Positions 6,379-9,289 of a DNA stretch of 9,289 nt are shown one piece after another. The notes under the pieces are model-generated. The model did not search any database. It had not been told where the DNA came from and worked only from the letters and a program-made list of their open reading frames with translations. Where the stretch lies: assembly GCA_020024475.1 (NCBI GenBank), contig JAHHTS010000088.1:1-9289 (forward strand), given 5' to 3'. The first letter of the stretch is position 1, and the number at the start of each line of letters is the position of its first letter. The position numbers and the translations under genes are program-made. This stretch comes from Oscillospiraceae bacterium. Lineage in GTDB: Bacteria; Bacillota; Clostridia; Oscillospirales; Ruminococcaceae.

Positions 6379-6407
6379 TTTCTAGATTATTCTTAATAAT
6401 TTGGCAA
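6379..6407 (-). promoter_or_regulatory. Possible promoter for the ERF gene (candidate A), with a dyad in the spacer
   Basis: TTGCCA (6407-6402), 17-base spacer, TAGAAA (6384-6379) on the minus strand. The spacer holds the dyad ATTATT-AAG-AATAAT (6400-6386), a possible operator. A second dyad, arms TAAATAA and TTATTTA with a 2-base centre, lies just upstream at 6433-6418. A promoter is needed here because the DUF3987 gene ends in a terminator at 6476-6449, but the exact boxes are uncertain. Confidence 0.35.
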
Positions 6408-6448
6408 AATTACTACGTAAATAACATTATTTATCAACAATAACTAAT

Positions 6449-6476
6449 AAAAAAAGAGCTGACAAAAAGTCAGCCC
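6449..6476 (-). terminator. Rho-independent terminator of the DUF3987 operon
   Basis: Arms GCTGAC (6474-6469) and GTCAGC (6463-6458) around a TTTTT loop, extended outward by a G-U and a G-C pair, followed by seven T residues (6455-6449) on the minus strand. It lies 9 bases after the stop codon of the DUF3987 gene and separates that operon from the ERF operon. Confidence 0.88.
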
Positions 6477-6485
6477 CAAATGTAT

Positions 6486-8090
6486 CTAATCTAATATTAA
6501 AAAATCAGATGCTATTAAGTGAAATTCATGATAAAATCTTTGATTTAAAAGAATAATATCTTTTTTATTTGGAAATTTTAATATCCGAATAAAATTATGA
6601 TAAGTAAGTAATTCTAATGGAGCATCAAGCTCTACCCCTTTTAAATGTAAATTCTTTTTAATCTCAGATACAAACACACCATTAGACAACAAATGAAGTT
6701 GTTCTGATGAAATCGACTGAAAATATTGTAAAATCTTATATGCTATTTTATATACCTGTGGAGTATATTTACCATAAAGAAATCTAATATGTTTATCGAT
6801 ATTATTAGAAAATATCAATTCTGCTATCTGTATTTCTTCAAGAGAAATAACAAAGTTATAATTATCTCTTTCAAAATTATAAAGATGAATAGCTGTAGCC
6901 AAACGTACAATTAATCCTCGAAATTTTCCATAAAAAGAATTTAACTGTGGAGTTAATTCAACAGGTGTAATTGATTCACTGATATGAGGTCTTAAATTTA
7001 ATAAATGATTTTTGGCATCATTACTTAATGTAAATTTAACTCTATCTGGACAGTTAGAAAAATAATCTAATAAATTATAGATACGTTGATTATAGTTATT
7101 AGCAACATCTTGCCAATTATATCCATAATTATTTAAATATGCTTGGCTATTGTAAATAGGTATAATACGCCCTAGCAAGCCTCTATCAGCAAACTCTTTA
7201 TTAGATATAATTTTGTTAGCTTCTCTTGGTTGACACATGATACACATATTAATACATAACCTATTAAAATCATATATTTTATATGAACTTTGATAACGAA
7301 CAGGCTCACCTGTATATCCTGATAAAAAAAGTTCTAACAGCTTATTATCTTTTTTCAAATTATAAAATATATGTGGCTCAGAGTCTAAAAAACTTATACT
7401 CTCTCCTTGTTCTTGTAAAAGTTGTAATAATGCCAACGGAGTTATATTAGAAGCCAATAACTTACATGATGAGAAAATCTCATCACAAATTTTTTGATGT
7501 TTCTGATACACCATTTTAAAATCTTGTTCTAACTTATTAGAATTTTTAAAAATTTGTCTTAATGCTTTTTTGACAATATTGGTATGTTCTTTTTTAGCAA
7601 TTTGTAAAAATTCAGAACTTATTTCCTGTCTATGTTTCTGCTCATAATCTTCCAAAGGACATATAAACTTTTTTGTCATTCCACTCTTATTAGAGCCAGA
7701 ACTACTAATATTTAAAACATACAAAGAACATTGCTCAATCCAGTCAGGAGTAACTTCAGTATATACTTTTCCTCTACTTGTCATAAGCATTACAGATAAA
7801 AGACTAACTATGGCTGAATCAACAGACATTTTAGAATCGTTAATAAGTGCACAACATATATCATCACAACTACGATCTATTTGTAAAATATAATTATGTG
7901 ATGATTTTTGTTGATTCCTATAAGGATTCAAAGGAAGCAAAGGAAAACGAGATAAGTTTATAATGTTTTGATAAATTATATTTTTATCAAATTGCTCAGC
8001 ACAAATTTGATTATATTTTTTTACTGTTTCATAACTATGATTATAGTTATCTATCATAGCAATATTATTATTTAAATCGTAATTACTCAT
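6486..8090 (-). CDS. DUF3987 family protein (P-loop ATPase-like replication protein)
   Basis: A 534-residue protein of the DUF3987 family, common on prophages, plasmids and islands, often near primase or replication genes, and thought to be helicase/primase-associated. Visible family features in order: FPLLPLNPY (49-57), a region before the P-loop with VDSAIVSLLSVMLMTSRGKVY (90-110), a degenerate P-loop ISSSGSNKSGM (128-138), ITPLALLQLLQEQGE (216-230), a Walker-B-like ISFLDSEPHIF (232-242), CQPREANKII (286-295), ADRGLLGRIIPIYN (301-314) and KFRGLIVRLATAIHLYNF (389-406). It is rich in N, Y and I, reflecting a lower G+C content than the left-hand operon. AGGAG lies 9 bases before the ATG. It follows the small HTH gene by 23 bases and ends at a strong terminator. 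A replication or replication-control role for the element is plausible but unproven. Confidence 0.82.
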   Translation of the reverse strand: MSNYDLNNNIAMIDNYNHSYETVKKYNQICAEQFDKNIIYQNIINLSRFPLLPLNPYRNQQKSSHNYILQIDRSCDDICCALINDSKMSVDSAIVSLLSVMLMTSRGKVYTEVTPDWIEQCSLYVLNISSSGSNKSGMTKKFICPLEDYEQKHRQEISSEFLQIAKKEHTNIVKKALRQIFKNSNKLEQDFKMVYQKHQKICDEIFSSCKLLASNITPLALLQLLQEQGESISFLDSEPHIFYNLKKDNKLLELFLSGYTGEPVRYQSSYKIYDFNRLCINMCIMCQPREANKIISNKEFADRGLLGRIIPIYNSQAYLNNYGYNWQDVANNYNQRIYNLLDYFSNCPDRVKFTLSNDAKNHLLNLRPHISESITPVELTPQLNSFYGKFRGLIVRLATAIHLYNFERDNYNFVISLEEIQIAELIFSNNIDKHIRFLYGKYTPQVYKIAYKILQYFQSISSEQLHLLSNGVFVSEIKKNLHLKGVELDAPLELLTYHNFIRILKFPNKKDIILLNQRFYHEFHLIASDFLILD

Positions 8091-8113
8091 AAAGAATTTC
8101 TCCTAATTTTATG

Positions 8114-8431
8114 CTAATTGTTATAAGATGTTATGATCATTGCATTTTGTTCAACTTGTTCTATTACAACTAATTGTTTAGAAAGACGTGAACATATCTT
8201 GTTTATTTCATTTACATGATATATTTTCCTATTCTTCCAAGTATCATTATTAAATACTACACCCTTATCATTTAAAATTTTAAACAAAGTTTCATGAGAA
8301 ATAACAAGCTCATAAACTATTGCTTCAAAACTAAAACCTCTTTCTAACAACTCTTCAGCTTTTTTAAAAAGTTCCTCTTTCTCTTTATTAGAAAGTCGTT
8401 TACGAGTTCTCTTAATTTGACTATTTGACAT
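8114..8431 (-). CDS. Small helix-turn-helix protein
   Basis: A 105-residue basic-to-neutral protein. After a basic N-terminus (SQIKRTRKRLSNKEKEE) comes a helix (about 14-31), then GFSFEAIVYELVISHETLFKILNDKGV (32-58), which has the spacing and hydrophobic pattern of a helix-turn-helix like those of recombinases and plasmid regulators. The C-terminal half (60-105) is unrecognised. AAAGGA lies 8 bases before the ATG, right after a hairpin that follows the upstream AlpA-like gene. Its position between an excisionase-like and a DUF3987 gene suggests a regulator of element maintenance. The specific family is not identified. Confidence 0.65.
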   Translation of the reverse strand: MSNSQIKRTRKRLSNKEKEELFKKAEELLERGFSFEAIVYELVISHETLFKILNDKGVVFNNDTWKNRKIYHVNEINKICSRLSKQLVVIEQVEQNAMIITSYNN

Positions 8432-8447
8432 TTTTATATTCCTTTAT

Positions 8448-8474
8448 AATCAGGAAGTGTTACCTTCCCTGATT
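8448..8474 (-). promoter_or_regulatory. Hairpin between the AlpA-like and HTH genes
   Basis: AATCAGGAAG (8448-8457) pairs with CTTCCCTGATT (8464-8474) with one bulged base and a 6-base loop. It starts 1 base after the stop codon of the AlpA-like gene and ends 2 bases before the AAAGGA of the HTH gene. On the minus strand no T-run follows, so it is a poor terminator in the coding direction; on the plus strand it is followed by T residues. It may be an mRNA stability or translation-control element, or stop antisense transcription. Confidence 0.55.
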
Positions 8475-8475
8475 T

Positions 8476-8772
8476 TTAATTCTTATAACTACAATGTTCA
8501 GCAATCCATTTTGCTAAACTTTCCTTTGAATAAAAAACTTTACGCTTTCCAAAATAAAATTTTTCTTGTGGACCATTATTTTCAGAATCTGCATTTGCTA
8601 ATGTTTTTGGAGAAATTAATCCTCCTGAAAAGGTATGTACCTCTGAACGAGCAACAAAAGGTGATAACCAAGTTTGCAGTAATCTATTATAGATTACATC
8701 AAACGAGCTATTATAATTACCAACAGCTTCGGTAATCAATGAATTATCAGATACGTTAGGAATGTTTTTCAT
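8476..8772 (-). CDS. AlpA/excisionase-like DNA-binding protein
   Basis: A 98-residue protein when started at the ATG at 8772, which has a clear AAGGAG (8784-8779) 6 bases upstream; a longer frame from 8802 lacks such a site and would run through a dyad. The C-terminal half, residues 38-91, shows the pattern of mobile-element winged-helix regulators: SPFVARSEV, FSGGLISPKTLANADSENNGP (49-69), then FYFGKRKVFYSKESLAKWI (72-90), as in AlpA/excisionase-like proteins that recognise DNA near attachment sites or promoters. The N-terminal 37 residues are unassigned. It is the first gene of a probable operon with the HTH and DUF3987 genes. No integrase is in the window, so activity as an excisionase is unproven; transcriptional control is equally likely. 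Confidence 0.68.
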   Translation of the reverse strand: MKNIPNVSDNSLITEAVGNYNSSFDVIYNRLLQTWLSPFVARSEVHTFSGGLISPKTLANADSENNGPQEKFYFGKRKVFYSKESLAKWIAEHCSYKN

Positions 8773-8778
8773 AAAAAA

Positions 8779-8784
8779 CTCCTT
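8779..8784 (-). promoter_or_regulatory. Ribosome binding site fixing the AlpA-like start
   Basis: AAGGAG with a 6-base spacer of T residues to the ATG at 8772. It decides between this start and the ATG/alternative start 10 codons upstream at 8802. Confidence 0.85.
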
Positions 8785-8790
8785 ATTGAA

Positions 8791-8813
8791 TTTAGAAAGC
8801 AATTCTTTCTAAA
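8791..8813. repeat. Perfect 9-bp inverted repeat before the AlpA-like gene
   Basis: Arms TTTAGAAAG (8791-8799) and CTTTCTAAA (8805-8813) with a 5-base spacer. It ends 6 bases before the ribosome binding site of the AlpA-like gene. No T-run follows on the minus strand, so it is not a terminator. It could be an operator for autoregulation or a leader hairpin that affects translation. Confidence 0.6.
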
Positions 8814-8866
8814 ATGAACAATACCCAATAAATAACTTACTAGAAAAAAAATTATTATTTATTTTT

Positions 8867-8895
8867 ATTATCACTATAAAACCTTTGTTTATAAA
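8867..8895 (-). promoter_or_regulatory. Possible promoter of the AlpA-HTH-DUF3987 operon
   Basis: TTTATA (8895-8890), 17-base spacer, GATAAT (8872-8867) on the minus strand, giving a leader of roughly 90 bases. The dyad CCTTT-6-AAAGG (8882-8897) overlaps the -35 box and spacer and could be an operator. The match is modest and the region is AT-rich. Confidence 0.35.
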
Positions 8896-9097
8896 GGATT
8901 ATGTGAAGAAAAAAAAAACTACATACTTACTAACAAAAAAAAACAACGACAAGTAAGGATAATTATAACTGTTTATTATTATTGAAATTTCTCCGCACAA
9001 TATTTTTCATATATTACTAAGACATTGTCGATGTGTTATTTTCTTATAAGTCTGTGTGTATCGGATATAGTGAGAATAGATTTATCTAGGTATATTG

Positions 9098-9119
9098 TAA
9101 TACCTTATAAAAGGTATTA
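9098..9119. repeat. Perfect 9-bp inverted repeat
   Basis: Arms TAATACCTT (9098-9106) and AAGGTATTA (9111-9119) around ATAA. A related, less perfect dyad with the core ACCTTATAGAGGT lies at 9161-9173, and a weaker relative at 8882-8897. Together they suggest repeated binding sites for one protein. Confidence 0.55.
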
Positions 9120-9125
9120 TAAAAA

Positions 9126-9155
9126 GTATCATAACGTATTACAACGTATTGTATT
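9126..9155. repeat. GTAT(T) repeats at 10-base spacing
   Basis: GTAT occurs at 9126, 9136 and 9146 (with an additional one at 9151), including AACGTATT twice exactly 10 bases apart (9133-9140, 9143-9150). The one-helical-turn period places the motif on the same face of the DNA, as in iteron or regulator arrays, but only two to three units are present. Confidence 0.45.
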
Positions 9156-9252
9156 ATAAAACCTTATAGAGGTTATTACCCTATAAAGAATATTGTTAGA
9201 TATAATATCATAAACTGTACTGTTATTAATTGTATTATCAAGGCTATTACTA

Positions 9253-9278
9253 ATAGTTATAATAATAGATATAACTAT
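9253..9278. repeat. Perfect 9-bp inverted repeat near the right edge
   Basis: Arms ATAGTTATA (9253-9261) and TATAACTAT (9270-9278) with an 8-base spacer. It is almost purely A/T, so a chance origin is possible. It may be an operator for a gene beyond the window. Confidence 0.4.
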
Positions 9279-9289
9279 AAACTTATTAA

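Larger units (their letters stand above)
8814..9289. other. AT-rich non-coding region with dyads and phased repeats
   Basis: About 480 bases without a convincing gene. Visible structure: A-tracts at 8844-8851, 8909-8918 and 8935-8943; the direct repeat ACTTACTA at 8835-8842 and 8925-8932; the 11-base direct repeat TATAAAACCTT at 8875-8885 and 9155-9165; GTAT at 9126, 9136 and 9146 (10-base period); and dyads at 8882-8897, 9098-9119, 9160-9174, 9199-9209 and 9253-9278. Such a layout fits an operator region, a replication origin, or a partition or attachment region of the element. No feature decides between them. Confidence 0.5.

Noticed and set aside
8457..8735. Plus-strand open frame of 92 codons
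   Set aside because: It overlaps almost all of the AlpA-like gene on the other strand, which has a strong ribosome binding site and a recognisable domain.
8476..8772. Calling the AlpA-like gene a definite excisionase (xis)
   Set aside because: No integrase or attachment site is visible in the window, and the same fold serves as a transcription regulator.
8935..8957. Interrupted inverted repeat CTTAC (8926-8930) and GTAAG (8953-8957) as an att or iteron site
   Set aside because: Only five bases per arm across a 22-base spacer that contains an A-tract; expected by chance.
9098..9155. CRISPR array
   Set aside because: The repeats are 8-14 bases, spaced by only 10 bases or irregularly, with no spacers of constant length and no cas genes. 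The Cas4-like nuclease here belongs to a recombination operon.
9031..9159. Plus-strand open frame of 42 codons in the non-coding region
   Set aside because: No ribosome binding site precedes its ATG and the frame runs through the dyad and GTAT repeats, which explain the sequence better.

Overview
The window is AT-rich DNA (roughly a third G+C in the left two thirds by eye, visibly lower on the right). Every convincing gene is on the minus strand, so transcription runs from right to left. The content is typical of an integrative and conjugative element, plasmid or prophage of a Gram-negative bacterium: a single-strand annealing protein, a Cas4-like exonuclease, a CobS/CobT-like AAA-VWA pair with DUF3150, a DUF3987 protein and two small DNA-binding proteins. 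There is no rRNA, tRNA, CRISPR array, transposase or integrase in the window. The host cannot be fixed from the sequence. An AT-rich proteobacterium, possibly of the Desulfovibrio/Lawsonia type, would fit, but this is a weak guess.

Right part (about 9289 to 6449). About 490-520 bases of very AT-rich DNA without a convincing gene carry several dyads, helically spaced GTAT repeats and three A-tracts. An apparent operon follows: an AlpA/excisionase-like DNA-binding protein (8772-8476), a small helix-turn-helix protein (8431-8114) and a DUF3987 protein (8090-6486). It is closed by a good Rho-independent terminator (6476-6449).

Middle (about 6448 to 5490). A 246-base gap holds possible promoters and dyads, and then a terminator-like hairpin that ends just before the ribosome binding site of the ERF annealing protein (6239-5562). 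A second, stronger terminator-like hairpin (5537-5500) directly abuts the ribosome binding site of the next gene. Both may be attenuators that throttle the operon.

Left part (5489 to the window edge). This is a tightly packed operon with gaps of 3, 11, 18, 4 and 9 bases: a PD-(D/E)XK Cas4-like exonuclease with four iron-sulphur cysteines, an acidic 135-residue protein of unknown function, a MoxR/CobS-type AAA+ ATPase ending in a WGR-like domain, a DUF3150 protein, a CobT-like VWA protein with an HExxH motif, and the first 11 codons of another gene.

How it may work together: exonuclease plus ERF form a Red-like strand-annealing recombination pair. The AAA/DUF3150/VWA trio looks like a MoxR-VWA remodelling machine that has been recruited to DNA metabolism; nothing supports cobalamin synthesis. 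The WGR-like domain on the ATPase is the most unusual point, because WGR domains in PARPs contact DNA near breaks. It suggests that the ATPase could be brought to the same DNA ends that the exonuclease and annealing protein process. That functional link is inference.
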